From: Planctomycetota bacterium
GTDB lineage: Bacteria > Planctomycetota > Planctomycetia > Pirellulales > Thermoguttaceae
DNA: 40,045 nucleotides
Reading direction: 5' to 3'
Assembly: GCA_030611515.1 (NCBI GenBank)
Contig: JAUWPQ010000005.1
Location: forward strand, 1-40,045
A model generated the notes under the pieces. That model made no database searches and was not told the DNA's origin. It saw only the letters and a program-made list of their open reading frames with translations. Positions 16,519 through 33,780 of this stretch are shown here, piece by piece; positions within the stretch are counted from its first letter, which is position 1, and each line of letters begins with the position of its first letter. A program made the position numbers and the translations under genes.

Positions 16519-17970
16519 TCAGTACCGATAGTCCAGGCCGAAGTTGAGTCCTTGCGCCCAGTAATCGGACACGATGAACTTGGCCTCTGGCGCCGGGTAT
16601 CCGACCAGCGCGCCGGGCGGAAATTGAGACGGATTCAGATTCATGTCGATCTGATCGGCCGGCCGGGCAACCCGGCTCCAATAGAGGAACGTGTATCCGA
16701 AAGTGGCCTTCAGACGGGGCGTGAGGTCGTAGCCGACGTTGATGCCCAATTCAGGGATTGCCGAGAAGCTGCTCTGCCGGCTCGTGCCGGAGTTGGTCGG
16801 AAGGGCCAACATCCCGTCGCCGTAAGTGACCGGTGCTTGCTGTGGGACCGCAACCGTCGTGGCGCCGGCGACGCGGAGACGGGATCGGGTGCCGCCCAAG
16901 GCGAGCTTGGCCAGAAACTCGAACGACAAGCGGAAATATCGGGTTTTCGCGGAAAGACCCAACTCGCCCCCGTGAAACTCGTTCTCGGCGCCGAACCAAT
17001 CGGACGTGCCGATGACGGTCCCGATCGGAATGACTCCTACCCTGCCGGTGTACGTCGTCGAGGAATCGACGGCCAGATTCTCGGTGAATCGGCTGTATCG
17101 GTAGCCGGCCAGAAAGTCCAACTGACCGTTGCACCCGCGCACCACGACTTTCCGATACAGCAACGCCAGCGACGCCAATTCATTGCTCACGGCGGCGTCC
17201 AGCCAGCCGGTTTGCTGGTTGGGGTAGGCAAGAATCACGGCGTCTTGCTGAAAGGCTTGGGCGTTGTAGAACGGTCTCGCCAGGATCGAATGGTCATTGC
17301 TGGTTTGCCGGTAATTCATCTTGCCGCTGCCGAAGAACAGGTAGGTTGCCTCGAACGCCTCGTCCCTGCAGGGCGACATCCAGCAGCCGAGCGTAAACCG
17401 GGCGCCGGATCGAATGCCCAGATCGACGCCGCGTCCGCCGATTAAAGTGCTTGTTCCCGGTAGCCCGAGGACGCCGGCTTGGGCCCGCACCGTGCCGGCG
17501 ACGCTGGTGGTCGCCAGCGGCGGCAGATTGGACGATTTACCCCACCACATCAGATATTCGCCGCTGAACCAAAACCGACTGCGGAATGGATCGGGGTAGA
17601 CGCCGATTTCGCACTCGCTCGGACAGCCCCACTCCTCGCCGCACGTTTGACTGGGACCGGCGACTACGCCTTCCTCGGACCATTGGCCGATGCCTTCGTA
17701 GATCGGCGGCTCTGCTATTTGCCCCATCGGTCGAGCAATACGCTCGTATTGGCGCGGCGGTTGTTCCGTAGTGTAGCCGACCGGCTGCACTGTAGGATGA
17801 GATTGCCACGGCGCGAGCGAGGCAACGTCGGATTCGGCCTGAAGCGGCGTCCCGCTAAGTATGCCGACAAGCGACAACACGCAGACAAGGCGTTGCGATC
17901 GAAATCGTAACCGGTCCGTCGCCGAGCGCGTACCAGCGGTGGGGGAAGTGCAAAAGAGGGGGAACTGCAT
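16519..17970 (-). CDS. BBP7-type outer membrane beta-barrel protein
   Basis: The 483-residue protein has an N-terminal signal sequence (hydrophobic core LVCVLSLVGILSGTPLQA, cleavage likely after QAES or QA). The region WFSGEYLMWWGKSSNLPPL is characteristic of the planctomycete-expanded BBP7 family, which is predicted to form outer-membrane beta barrels. Many alternating amphipathic strands follow (for example ARFTLGCWMSP, GRVGVIPIGTVIG), and the chain ends with the aromatic barrel terminus LNFGLDYRY. No enzymatic motif is visible. The stop codon lies 1 bp from the nested repeats. It is flanked by two large exported proteins, so a surface role fits. Confidence 0.88.
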   Translation of the reverse strand: MQFPLFCTSPTAGTRSATDRLRFRSQRLVCVLSLVGILSGTPLQAESDVASLAPWQSHPTVQPVGYTTEQPPRQYERIARPMGQIAEPPIYEGIGQWSEEGVVAGPSQTCGEEWGCPSECEIGVYPDPFRSRFWFSGEYLMWWGKSSNLPPLATTSVAGTVRAQAGVLGLPGTSTLIGGRGVDLGIRSGARFTLGCWMSPCRDEAFEATYLFFGSGKMNYRQTSNDHSILARPFYNAQAFQQDAVILAYPNQQTGWLDAAVSNELASLALLYRKVVVRGCNGQLDFLAGYRYSRFTENLAVDSSTTYTGRVGVIPIGTVIGTSDWFGAENEFHGGELGLSAKTRYFRLSFEFLAKLALGGTRSRLRVAGATTVAVPQQAPVTYGDGMLALPTNSGTSRQSSFSAIPELGINVGYDLTPRLKATFGYTFLYWSRVARPADQIDMNLNPSQFPPGALVGYPAPEAKFIVSDYWAQGLNFGLDYRY

Positions 17971-18477
<507 letters not shown>

Positions 18478-21366
18478 ATGAACAAAAAAGCACAACGGAT
18501 AAGTACGGCTACCTTTCGGCCGCTGGCCTCGGCTCTGTTCTTCCTGGCTGCGTTTGCTTGTTCTTGTGGGTTAGCTGAAGAAAGGACATGGACGACGTCG
18601 ACGTTCTTGGATTTTGCCGACGGCACACTGGCCGACGGTGGCGTAAACACTTACGTTGCGGCCGATGGAACGGTGCGCCTGTTTAATCTCTGGGACCTGA
18701 ACAACGACGGCAACTTCGATCTCCCGGTAGCCTGCCCCCAGGACCACAACGAGAGCGTGGATCTGTTCATCTACTGGGCCGGCGAAAACGGATTTGCCCC
18801 CTCTCGACGGACACGGCTTCCCACCGAAGGCGCCGTGGCAGCGGCCACGGCCGACCTCAACGGCGACGGCCACCTCGATTTGATCGTGGCCAATCGCTTT
18901 GACGGGGAGAAGACGGACCTGGACTGCTATATTTACTGGGGGAGCGAGCGAGGTTTTGAGGCGTCGCGCCGCAGCGCGCTGCCGGCCAAGGCGGCCGTGG
19001 CCATCGCCGTGGCCGATCTCAACGGTGACGGGCATCTCGATATCGTCGTGGCCAACTGCGGCGCTGACTATCATATGGTCGTCGACAACTTCCAGCAGTC
19101 GTTCGTCTACTGGGGATCCCGGAACGGCTACAGCAAAGCTCACCGCTTATCGCTTGGCACCATCAATTGCAGCGACGTGAAGGTCGCCGATGTCGACGCC
19201 GACGGACACTTGGACATCGTGTTTGCCAACGAGGGCAACATCGAGTCCGAGAGCGGGGTGACTATTTACCTGGGCGGTCCTTCCGGCAACTACGAACCGT
19301 CGCGGCAGATCAAGCTGCCGGGAGTGTACAGTTCGGGCGTGAGCATCGCCGACTTGGACCGCAACGGGTATGTCGATCTCGTCCTGGCCAACAAGTATCA
19401 ACTGGACAAGAAGCCCGACCCGCCGGTCGGCAACCGCGTGCGGACCTATTGCGTCAATTCCTATATCTACTGGCAAACGGCGGAGGGGTTCTCGGAACAG
19501 CGACGCACGGAGTTGCCCACCGTGGGTGCCCAGGCGGTGGCCATCGGGGACCTTGACGGCGACGGTCTGGAGGACATCGTTTTCGCCAACAGTGCCCAGG
19601 GCGAATCTTTCATCTACTGGAATGGCCCAAAGAAATTCGCCGCGTATAGGAGATCTCAGATTCCGGCGCCCGGCGCACATGATGTCGCCATCGAGGATGT
19701 CAACGGGGACGGGCGAGCCGACTTGCTCCTGGCAAACTACGTCAGCGAGGGTTCTTTCGACACGCAATCCTACATCTACTGGGCAACGCCGGAGGGAATC
19801 CAAACCAAACGGCCCACGGAATTGCCCACCTCGGGTGCGATGGGGGTCATCGTCGCCGATCTGAACGGCGATGGCCGAAAAGACGTCGTCTTTGTCAACA
19901 AGATCGAAGGGGCTTCCTTCGGAGGAGGGACGACCGGTTCGGTTGCCGAGGCCGGTCCCACCACATCCTGGATCTATTGGGGCGACCAGAACGGACGTCT
20001 GAGTCCCGATCGCCGCCAGGGGCTACCTACCCGCCGTGGCGCCGACAGTTACATCAACAGCGACCTTGACGGCGATGGCTATGTCGATCTGCTGTTCCCC
20101 CACGTCAGTACGCCAACTCTCATCTACTGGGGTAGCCCGCAAGGCTTTGGCGAGCAACGCCGGTCGATCGTACCGGATGCCCAATGCGGGTCGGGCCGTG
20201 TGGCCGACTTCGACCGCGACGGCTACTTGGATCTGCTGCTCAATTCGGCCGTCATCTACGGACGCAAGTCCGGCTTCTCGCAAACCCATCGCTTTAGGTT
20301 TCAGCCTCCGACGAAATATCCGAGTCTTGCTGATCTGAACCGTGACGGATGGCTCGATGTTGTCTCCCCGCTGCATGATCAGGTGGTCATCTACCACAAC
20401 AGCCCCACCGGCTTCGACAACCGTCGTTCGACCGTGCTATCCATGCCCGGCAAGCAAGCCAACGTCGCCGAGATAGCTGATTTTAACGCCGACGGATATC
20501 TGGACCTCGTGATTGGCGTTCACATCGACGGAAACCGACCGCTGGAGCCCGGCCAAGTCGCCGTGCATCACGGCAACGCCCATGCCGACTCGTACATCTA
20601 CTGGGGTGGTCCGCAGGGTTACTCAAAGTCTCGGCGACTGGCCTTACCCACCATCGGCACCGACGATGCCGTGGTCGCCGATCTGAACGCGGACGGCTAC
20701 CTGGACGTGTTCTTCCCCAGTTACCTGGGCGGGGTTCACCGTCATTTCCCGGGTTATCTCTATTGGAACGGTCCGGAGGGCTTCCACAGGGACCGCAAGA
20801 CGGACATCCCGTCTTACTCGGGCTGCGGAGTGGTGGCGGCAGATACCAATCTGGACGGCTACCAGGAACTGATCATCGCCAATCACACGCGGGTGGGCAA
20901 TCATCGTAGCGACGTGTGGGTCTACGAGGGCGGCCCGGACGGATACTCCAAAGAACGGTTGACCTCACTGCCTGCCACCGGCCCGCACTTCTTCTCGTTC
21001 ATCGACATCGGGAACATTTATGACCGCGGCGATCGATATGATTACATCTCCGCGCCGTTCGACGCGGGCGCCGGGGCAAAGTTCCGTCGTATCTCTTGGG
21101 CCGCCGACACGCCGTTTCGCACCGCCGTGCAATTCCAAGTCCGCACGGCGGGCACAGAAAATGGGCTGGCATCGGCCAAGTGGCAGGGTCCCAACGGCCC
21201 GACGACCTTCTACCGTGCCCCCGGGGCCAAGCTTGCGCCCGTCCCCGCACAGCATCGCTGGATTCAGTACAAGGCGACCCTGGTCAGCCCCAATTCGGCC
21301 AACACGCCCCTGCTCCACTCAGTGTCTATACACTATAGATGCTTGGAGAACACGACCCACAACTGA
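18478..21366 (+). CDS. Secreted FG-GAP/VCBS repeat protein (predicted beta-propeller)
   Basis: Predicted 962-residue protein with a clear signal peptide (MNKKAQR then LASALFFLAAFACSCGLA). I start at ATG 18478; an in-frame ATG at 18406 would put 24 extra residues before the signal. Fourteen copies of a calcium-binding-like motif of the type ADLNGDGHLDLIVAN recur every 50-70 residues from about residue 60 to 810, each followed by a YIYWG-containing blade. This is the FG-GAP/VCBS (integrin alpha-like) repeat family, expected to fold into one or two beta-propellers. The C-terminal 110 residues are non-repeat and end with HSVSIHYRCLE. Substrate or partner unknown; likely extracellular. Confidence 0.9.
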   Translation: MNKKAQRISTATFRPLASALFFLAAFACSCGLAEERTWTTSTFLDFADGTLADGGVNTYVAADGTVRLFNLWDLNNDGNFDLPVACPQDHNESVDLFIYWAGENGFAPSRRTRLPTEGAVAAATADLNGDGHLDLIVANRFDGEKTDLDCYIYWGSERGFEASRRSALPAKAAVAIAVADLNGDGHLDIVVANCGADYHMVVDNFQQSFVYWGSRNGYSKAHRLSLGTINCSDVKVADVDADGHLDIVFANEGNIESESGVTIYLGGPSGNYEPSRQIKLPGVYSSGVSIADLDRNGYVDLVLANKYQLDKKPDPPVGNRVRTYCVNSYIYWQTAEGFSEQRRTELPTVGAQAVAIGDLDGDGLEDIVFANSAQGESFIYWNGPKKFAAYRRSQIPAPGAHDVAIEDVNGDGRADLLLANYVSEGSFDTQSYIYWATPEGIQTKRPTELPTSGAMGVIVADLNGDGRKDVVFVNKIEGASFGGGTTGSVAEAGPTTSWIYWGDQNGRLSPDRRQGLPTRRGADSYINSDLDGDGYVDLLFPHVSTPTLIYWGSPQGFGEQRRSIVPDAQCGSGRVADFDRDGYLDLLLNSAVIYGRKSGFSQTHRFRFQPPTKYPSLADLNRDGWLDVVSPLHDQVVIYHNSPTGFDNRRSTVLSMPGKQANVAEIADFNADGYLDLVIGVHIDGNRPLEPGQVAVHHGNAHADSYIYWGGPQGYSKSRRLALPTIGTDDAVVADLNADGYLDVFFPSYLGGVHRHFPGYLYWNGPEGFHRDRKTDIPSYSGCGVVAADTNLDGYQELIIANHTRVGNHRSDVWVYEGGPDGYSKERLTSLPATGPHFFSFIDIGNIYDRGDRYDYISAPFDAGAGAKFRRISWAADTPFRTAVQFQVRTAGTENGLASAKWQGPNGPTTFYRAPGAKLAPVPAQHRWIQYKATLVSPNSANTPLLHSVSIHYRCLENTTHN

Positions 21367-21438
21367 GACTGGAGAACCCAATAAAACATTCTGTTGTCGA
21401 ACGTTTTGGTAAATAGCACCGAACAAATGCAAACAGTC

Positions 21439-21456
21439 GCCGGGTTGCAACCCGGC
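21439..21456. terminator. Hairpin between converging genes
   Basis: GCCGGGTTG / CAACCCGGC forms a perfect 9-bp stem with no loop base to spare, between the FG-GAP gene (+) and the peptidase-like gene (-). No T-run follows. It may stop both transcripts or be a REP-like repeat. Confidence 0.4.
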
Positions 21457-21470
21457 CTACTCATTCAGGT

Positions 21471-22259
21471 TCAGAGGCTCGAACACCAGCGGACGTGTTC
21501 GACCAAAGCCGCGTCGGGCCGGGCGAACATTGTCGCCAGACGGACCGAAAGCGGCGTCGCGACCCCGTTTCGTCGCAATTCGCCCAGATAGCTCCGCAGC
21601 AACTCCAAACACTCAGGCCGCGATTCCATTAGAAAATGGACCCACGCCCACGACTGCGCGTAATCGTCTTGCGTCATGTCTTGCGCGGCCGCAAGCTGCT
21701 CCAGACGCCGCAGGTCGGGCTGCCAGTTCTCGCGCTCGATACGTTCGGCGAGCAGTTCGAGGTGCGGGCGGTTGAGGCCCTGCCGGCCGCGAGGGACCTC
21801 GAAATACTCGGCGATTCCTTCGTCGAGCCACAGCGGGACGTTCGGCGCGACCGAGTGCAGATAGCCGTGCGTAACCTCGTGCCGCAAGTCCTCGGCCATC
21901 CGGTCGCCCCACTGGGCGTAGACCGTCAGCCGTACGTCGGTCTCGACGAAAAACGCCCGGCGATCGGGAAATCCCGGATGATTCAGCCGCATGAACTTGT
22001 GAAACCGGTCGGGGTTCTCGAACAAATACACGTGGATCGGCTCGTCGGAACGCGGCAGCGAAAGCCGCCGACACAATTCCGTCCGCTGCGCGGTCAGCTC
22101 CTCGAACAGCCGATGATGCGCGGAGAGCGGGAAATCGCTGTGTATTTCCAGTTGCTCGCGGACCAGCGTGTTCCTCTCGGGCAGCGTCAGCCGGCCGACC
22201 GGAGTCCCGGCGCAACCACCCGCTAATAGCACGGCAAGTATGATAAAAACCGATCGCAT
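21471..22259 (-). CDS. Putative lipoprotein zinc metallopeptidase, DUF1570-like
   Basis: Predicted 262-residue protein. The start at ATG 22259 gives a lipoprotein signal, MRSVFIILAVLLAGGCAG, with the lipidated cysteine at C16; an upstream in-frame GTG at 22298 would add 13 residues before it. The motif RHEVTHGYLH (H127, E128, H131) followed by WLDEGIAEYFE (E147) is the HExxH...E arrangement of gluzincin metallopeptidases, as seen in DUF1570-type planctomycete proteins. It should act in the periplasm or on the outer membrane. The substrate is unknown. The last 20 bp also occur at 18066-18085. No Shine-Dalgarno sequence is evident. Confidence 0.8.
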   Translation of the reverse strand: MRSVFIILAVLLAGGCAGTPVGRLTLPERNTLVREQLEIHSDFPLSAHHRLFEELTAQRTELCRRLSLPRSDEPIHVYLFENPDRFHKFMRLNHPGFPDRRAFFVETDVRLTVYAQWGDRMAEDLRHEVTHGYLHSVAPNVPLWLDEGIAEYFEVPRGRQGLNRPHLELLAERIERENWQPDLRRLEQLAAAQDMTQDDYAQSWAWVHFLMESRPECLELLRSYLGELRRNGVATPLSVRLATMFARPDAALVEHVRWCSSL

Positions 22260-22341
22260 GGGGGGAGGATGGTAGCAGATTCCCCCGCCGGTCGCCACAC
22301 CGAAAAGTCATTTAGCCCCCGGTGAATACACCGGCACATAA

Positions 22342-22632
22342 TCACCGATCATGCCAGTAACCGGGACGTCGTTTGGCGTGGGCCACGGCCACGATCAATA
22401 CTCCGTCCAATACTTCCCGGAAGATCACCTGGAAAGGATAACGTCGCATGAGATAGTACCGGTGTGTGTCGTCACACAAAGGATACCGTTGCGGAAACTC
22501 CCCGACTGCTTGGATGGCCCGTTCAAATTCGGTTTCAAATCCGCGGGCTGCCCGTTCGCTTCGCTCGGCATACCACGAAAGGGCCTCCGTGTAATCTTGC
22601 TCGGCTCCCGATAGGATCAGCACGTCAGCCAT
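22342..22632 (-). CDS. RelE/ParE family toxin
   Basis: The 96-residue protein has the ParE/RelE fold signature. An N-terminal helix pair reads AEQDYTEALSWYAERSERAARGFETEFERAI, given here as the segment 10-40. It is followed by FPQRYPLCDDTHRYYLMRRYPFQVIF-type beta strands (about 47-74) and a C-terminal VAHAKRRPGYW. RelE members cleave mRNA on ribosomes and ParE members poison gyrase; the sequence alone does not separate them. Its ATG overlaps the antitoxin stop by 8 bp (ATGGCTGA), so the two are translationally coupled. Confidence 0.88.
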   Translation of the reverse strand: MADVLILSGAEQDYTEALSWYAERSERAARGFETEFERAIQAVGEFPQRYPLCDDTHRYYLMRRYPFQVIFREVLDGVLIVAVAHAKRRPGYWHDR

Positions 22633-22861
22633 CCAGCCCGGCCCTCTGCCGCGAGCGAGTTTTCACCTCGGGCCAGGACGACGTCGATGCGGCGCCCGCG
22701 TCGTATTCAGCCGATCGACGTTGTGATTCCGCTATCCACTCCTCGCTCGGTGATGGCAAATCGTTCGGCGAAAGGCTATCGTACAGAGATTCAAGCAATC
22801 GAAGCCGGTCAGAGGCCGGTAAGCCTTGTGCGGCGTGAAATACATCGTTAAATGTAGTCAT
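22625..22861 (-). CDS. Antitoxin of the addiction-module (RHH-like) family
   Basis: The 78-residue protein begins MTTFNDVFHAAQGLPASDRL and continues LLESLYDSL, the pattern of the small addiction-module antitoxins (TIGR02574 type) that pair with ParE/RelE toxins. I choose ATG 22861; a longer frame starting at 22912 adds residues unlike the family. It precedes the toxin gene in transcription and overlaps it by 8 bp. It should bind and neutralise the toxin and repress the operon. Confidence 0.85.
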   Translation of the reverse strand: MTTFNDVFHAAQGLPASDRLRLLESLYDSLSPNDLPSPSEEWIAESQRRSAEYDAGAASTSSWPEVKTRSRQRAGLDG

Positions 22862-22998
22862 GGCGTTGATCGTTTCCCAGACGGGACTGCGAGTTTCTTT
22901 GGCCGCAATCATGGACCGTGATTCTACACCTCAAGTATATCCGACATCGAGCATTGGAGTCAAGAATGCGCAAACTGGAGTGAACTTGTTGGGTCGTT

Positions 22999-24165
22999 TT
23001 ACCGCTGCCGAGCAATCAACTCGTCCAACTCCACCTTCAGCCGGTCGATTACTTCGTCGAAGGAGAACGCCCCAAGCGACGTTGTGCCGCGTTTCAGGTT
23101 GACCGAGTTCGGCCCGCACCAAAGCCCCAGGTCGGCGTGATCGGTCTCGCCGGGGCCGTTCACCCGGCACCCCATTATGGCGATAGTAATTGGATGCTCG
23201 GCCGCGTACCGCGTCGCTTCGCGGACTCGCATGGCAAGCTCGACGAACGCCTCGTTTTCGACCCGCGAACAGCTCGGGCAACTGATGATGTTCAGTTTTG
23301 TAGGGTGCGTGAAACGCACCGCTTGGCTTCGATCGCCGCCGGCATCCACGTCGGCCAAAATCTGCCGGCCAGCTTCGATCTCCTCACACTTCTGCGCCGC
23401 CGGGACGGTCAATGAGACGCGGATCGTGTCGCCGATGCCCTCGGCCAGCAACGGTTCGAGCGCGGAGCGGGTTTTCAGAATCCCCTCGGGCGGCATTCCG
23501 GCCTCGGTCACGCCCAGGTGCAGCGGCACGTCCGACCGCCGGGCGGCAAAACGCCGGTTCACTTCCACTACCCGCGCCGGATCGGAATCCTTCAGCGACA
23601 CGCAATAGCGGACAAACCCCAGCCGGTCGAGCAGCTCGCAGTGTTCCAAGGCGCTTTCGAGCATCGCGTCGAGCGGATCGGCGGCGTGCTTGTCGCGTTG
23701 ATCGGGATCGACCGAGCCGCAATTTACGCCTACCCGCATCGCGCAGTCATGTTCTCCGGCCACGTCTGCCAGGAAGCGGACCTTGTCCTGCCAAGGCCGT
23801 TCGCGCTGATAGTGATAGAGATGGCCCGGGTTGTAGCGAATCTTATCGACCAGCGGAGCGACTTCGGCCGCCAACCGGTAGTTTTCTTGTAAATCGACGG
23901 AGAGATTCACGTTCGGACAGCGGCGTCGGATTTCGGCCAGTGCCTGGCAATCGCGCCCGGAGTCGGCGGCGATCCGCACGATGCCCGCCCCCGCCTCGGC
24001 CAACTGGCCGACCTGTGCGACGGTCGCATCGACGTTGGTCGTTTTCGTGGCGCACATGCTCTGCACCACTACGGGATTGCCGCCGCCGATCGTCACCGAA
24101 CCGACTTTGACGGGCCGGGTGGGATTGCGGGGAGGAGGCGGAGCGGACGATTCTGAAGGGGTCAT
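22999..24165 (-). CDS. ispG: 4-hydroxy-3-methylbut-2-enyl diphosphate synthase IspG
   Basis: The 388-residue enzyme converts 2-C-methyl-erythritol 2,4-cyclodiphosphate to HMBPP in the MEP isoprenoid pathway. The N-terminal TIM-barrel region begins [18 protein letters not shown]. The [4Fe-4S] ligands are visible: C296 and C299 (SCPSCSR), C333 ([10 protein letters not shown]) and E340, with spacing equivalent to E. coli GcpE. Residues 282-290 (AVRFTHPTK), just before the first ligand pair, are encoded by a short hairpin repeat and look like an insertion relative to family members. It is not operonic with its neighbours as far as can be seen. Confidence 0.95.
   Translation of the reverse strand: MTPSESSAPPPPRNPTRPVKVGSVTIGGGNPVVVQSMCATKTTNVDATVAQVGQLAEAGAGIVRIAADSGRDCQALAEIRRRCPNVNLSVDLQENYRLAAEVAPLVDKIRYNPGHLYHYQRERPWQDKVRFLADVAGEHDCAMRVGVNCGSVDPDQRDKHAADPLDAMLESALEHCELLDRLGFVRYCVSLKDSDPARVVEVNRRFAARRSDVPLHLGVTEAGMPPEGILKTRSALEPLLAEGIGDTIRVSLTVPAAQKCEEIEAGRQILADVDAGGDRSQAVRFTHPTKLNIISCPSCSRVENEAFVELAMRVREATRYAAEHPITIAIMGCRVNGPGETDHADLGLWCGPNSVNLKRGTTSLGAFSFDEVIDRLKVELDELIARQR
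23298..23320. repeat. Short hairpin repeat inside ispG
   Basis: The palindrome GGTGCGTGAAACGCACC (23304-23320) with the preceding TTGTAG matches an intergenic copy at 38708-38729 (TTGTAGGATGCGTGAAACGC). It is translated in frame within ispG. Two copies in 40 kb with the same flank argue for a dispersed repeat rather than chance. Confidence 0.7.
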
Positions 24166-24296
24166 AGAGGATGGAGAGTCGTCGGTTTCTAGCGTAGTGA
24201 CTCAATCAGATGGGATATGGTCAGGCGAACAACCGTCAGCCATCGGGTTGATCCGGCGGCTGGCTGGTGTTGGGAAGCATTTCCTCCTTGTCGATT

Positions 24297-24460
24297 TGGG
24301 GTCAGAGCGCCATTAGTCAATAGCGAAATCATGCTAATGACTAATGGCGCTCTGACCCCAGTTTCTTCAACCGCCGTGGAAGCACCGTTCCGCCGCTTGC
24401 TCGCCCAGACCGTGCCGATGGATGTGGCGCCCGCTAATGACTAAGTGCGCTCTGACCCCA
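24297..24460. repeat. Three copies of a TGGGGTCAGAGCGC repeat
   Basis: Two perfect 23-bp inverted arms lie at 24297-24319 and 24338-24360 around an 18-bp loop. A third copy in the same orientation as the second lies at 24438-24460 with small differences. The 77 bp between copies two and three holds no recognisable gene. The third copy supplies the final codons and stop of the HicB-like gene. Repeats of this sequence are often found with REP-associated tyrosine (IS200-like) transposases, which are absent here. Confidence 0.8.
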
Positions 24461-24697
24461 AGCCATTTCCTTTGCGTTCTGGACGACGATTTTCGGGTCG
24501 GGATTTTCCGGCGGCACGGGCAGCCCTTTTTCCGCCAAAAGCGCCACATGTTCCTTCATGCCCCACTTGGCCTGGTAAAGACAGTCTTCTATCGAGTGTC
24601 CGATTCCGGTGAAGCCCTCGATTTCCGTGGAATAAAAGCCGAAAAAGCCCGGGTCTTCGGTGGCTTCGATTACGAGCGAGTACGGTAGTTCGATCAT
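24434..24697 (-). CDS. HicB-like antitoxin, orphan
   Basis: The 87-residue protein has the partial RNase-H-like HicB fold: MIELPYSLVIEATED, then FFGFYSTEIEGFTGIGHSIEDC, given as residues 18-39, then LYQAKWGMKEHVALLAEKGLPVPPEN. HicB proteins normally neutralise a HicA ribonuclease. No HicA-like frame is visible on either side, so it is an orphan. The last residues (GQSALSH and the stop) come from the adjacent repeat, so the native C-terminus may have been replaced. A GAGGTGAT site lies 3 nt before the ATG, inside an inverted repeat that could be an operator. Confidence 0.8.
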   Translation of the reverse strand: MIELPYSLVIEATEDPGFFGFYSTEIEGFTGIGHSIEDCLYQAKWGMKEHVALLAEKGLPVPPENPDPKIVVQNAKEMAWGQSALSH

Positions 24698-24704
24698 AAC
24701 ATCA

Positions 24705-24728
24705 CCTCACAGCATTCATTATGTGAGG
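24705..24728. promoter_or_regulatory. Inverted repeat over the HicB start region (possible operator)
   Basis: CCTCACA and TGTGAGG form a 7-bp inverted repeat separated by 10 bp. The HicB-proximal half (CCTCAC on the plus strand) contains the gene's Shine-Dalgarno sequence. Palindromes at this place are typical of antitoxin autoregulation, and RNA folding could also mask the ribosome binding site. Confidence 0.4.
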
Positions 24729-24810
24729 TTGGCGGCTTTACCCGCCTTTTTCAAGGAGGCGCACAACTTCGCTGAACTTCAATTGTAGCCTCCCTTACTT
24801 TATTGTTGCC

Positions 24811-29202
<4,392 letters not shown>

Positions 29203-29210
29203 TGGAAATA

Positions 29211-29216
29211 CTCCTT
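29211..29216 (-). promoter_or_regulatory. Ribosome binding site fixing the rpoC GTG start
   Basis: AAGGAG on the minus strand, 8 nt before GTG 29202. It decides the start against the upstream in-frame TTG. Confidence 0.8.
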
Positions 29217-29336
29217 GGGGTCGGAGTTTCAATCGTCATTACTCGAAGTTTAGCGGGCGGGCATTCCCGCCGCGGTTTTGAATGCCACATCACCGCGGGC
29301 ACTCCCCCCCGCAAAACGACCTGTAAACGACGAATG

Positions 29337-33050
<3,714 letters not shown>

Positions 33051-33060
33051 AAGGGATCGC

Positions 33061-33067
33061 CCTCCTC
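33061..33067 (-). promoter_or_regulatory. Ribosome binding site fixing the rpoB start
   Basis: GAGGAGG on the minus strand, 10 nt before the ATG at 33050. It supports the short start over the repeat-derived extension. Confidence 0.75.
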
Positions 33068-33138
33068 GGGGGAATTTCAGCGCGAACTCGACACACGGCC
33101 GCGACCGGCGGTAGCGGAGAACCGGCGGTAGCGGGTTT

Positions 33139-33198
33139 GGGTGGCACTGGCGTCTCGCCAGTGCAGGCCGGAGCACGGGCAAGATGCCCGTGCCACCC
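33139..33198. repeat. Paired-hairpin repeat between rplL and rpoB
   Basis: Two hairpins, 33139-33163 (CACTGGCGTCTCGCCAGTG core) and 33174-33198 (CACGGGCAAGATGCCCGTG core), have outer ends GGGTGGCAC and GTGCCACCC. It is close to the reverse complement of 7404-7464. It sits in the spacer where L12-rpoB transcripts are attenuated or processed in other bacteria. Confidence 0.85.
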
Positions 33199-33258
33199 AT
33201 CCGCGTTTATACAGGCCGCGACTTTTTGGCCACGGTTTTACAGCGGAACGAGCAACGA

Positions 33259-33669
33259 TCACTTGAGAGAAACCGTGCCTCCGGCTTCCTCCAGTTCGGT
33301 CTTCAGTTTTTCGGCGTCTTCCTTGGAGAGTCCTTCCTTGATTTTGGCGGGCACGCTCTCGACCAGGTCCTTGGCCTCCTTCAGCCCCAAACTGGTCACG
33401 GCACGAACCACTTTGATGACGCCGATTTTCTTGTCGCCGAATCCCTCCAGAACCACGTCGAAGTCGGTCTTCTCGGCCGCGGCCGCGCCATCGCCGTCTC
33501 CGGCCGGAGCGGTCATCATCACCGCGCCGCCGGCGGCCGGTTTGATGTCGTGGACCTCTTCGAGATAGTCACTGAGTTCCTTGGCTTCCTTAAGGGTCAA
33601 GCCGACGATCTTCTCGCCAAGCTCTTGGGATAACGCGGAAAATTCGCGGGGTGCTACGTCTGTCGCCAT
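33259..33669 (-). CDS. rplL: 50S ribosomal protein L7/L12
   Basis: The 136-residue stalk protein has an N-terminal dimerisation helix region ([20 protein letters not shown]), an alanine/glycine-rich hinge (about 46-66) and the C-terminal factor-binding domain [20 protein letters not shown] then [20 protein letters not shown]. The N-terminal extension is slightly longer than in E. coli (121 residues). An AGGA about 11 nt before the ATG is a plausible ribosome binding site. Confidence 0.97.
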   Translation of the reverse strand: MATDVAPREFSALSQELGEKIVGLTLKEAKELSDYLEEVHDIKPAAGGAVMMTAPAGDGDGAAAAEKTDFDVVLEGFGDKKIGVIKVVRAVTSLGLKEAKDLVESVPAKIKEGLSKEDAEKLKTELEEAGGTVSLK

Positions 33670-33730
33670 GACAACATCTGTCCTTTCTCACACTCGGATC
33701 AATTTGCGGGTAATACGAACTTGCCAATAG

Positions 33731-33751
33731 CCGGCGGCTAACAGCCGCCGG
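33731..33751. repeat. Hairpin between rplJ and rplL
   Basis: CCGGCGGCT and AGCCGCCGG form a perfect 9-bp stem with a 3-nt loop in the 111-bp spacer between rplJ and rplL. It may be a processing or attenuation structure that helps adjust the L10:L12 ratio, or another REP-type palindrome. Confidence 0.5.
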
Positions 33752-33780
33752 AGTGTATTCATGTCTGAAATATGTCGCCG

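Noticed and set aside
24361-24437. Segment between repeat copies as a transposase remnant
   Set aside because: No frame in the 77 bp shows a recognisable transposase motif.
33051-33200. N-terminal extension of rpoB beginning MGGTGILPV
   Set aside because: It is the translation of a paired-hairpin repeat; the ATG at 33050 has a strong ribosome binding site and gives the conserved N-terminus.
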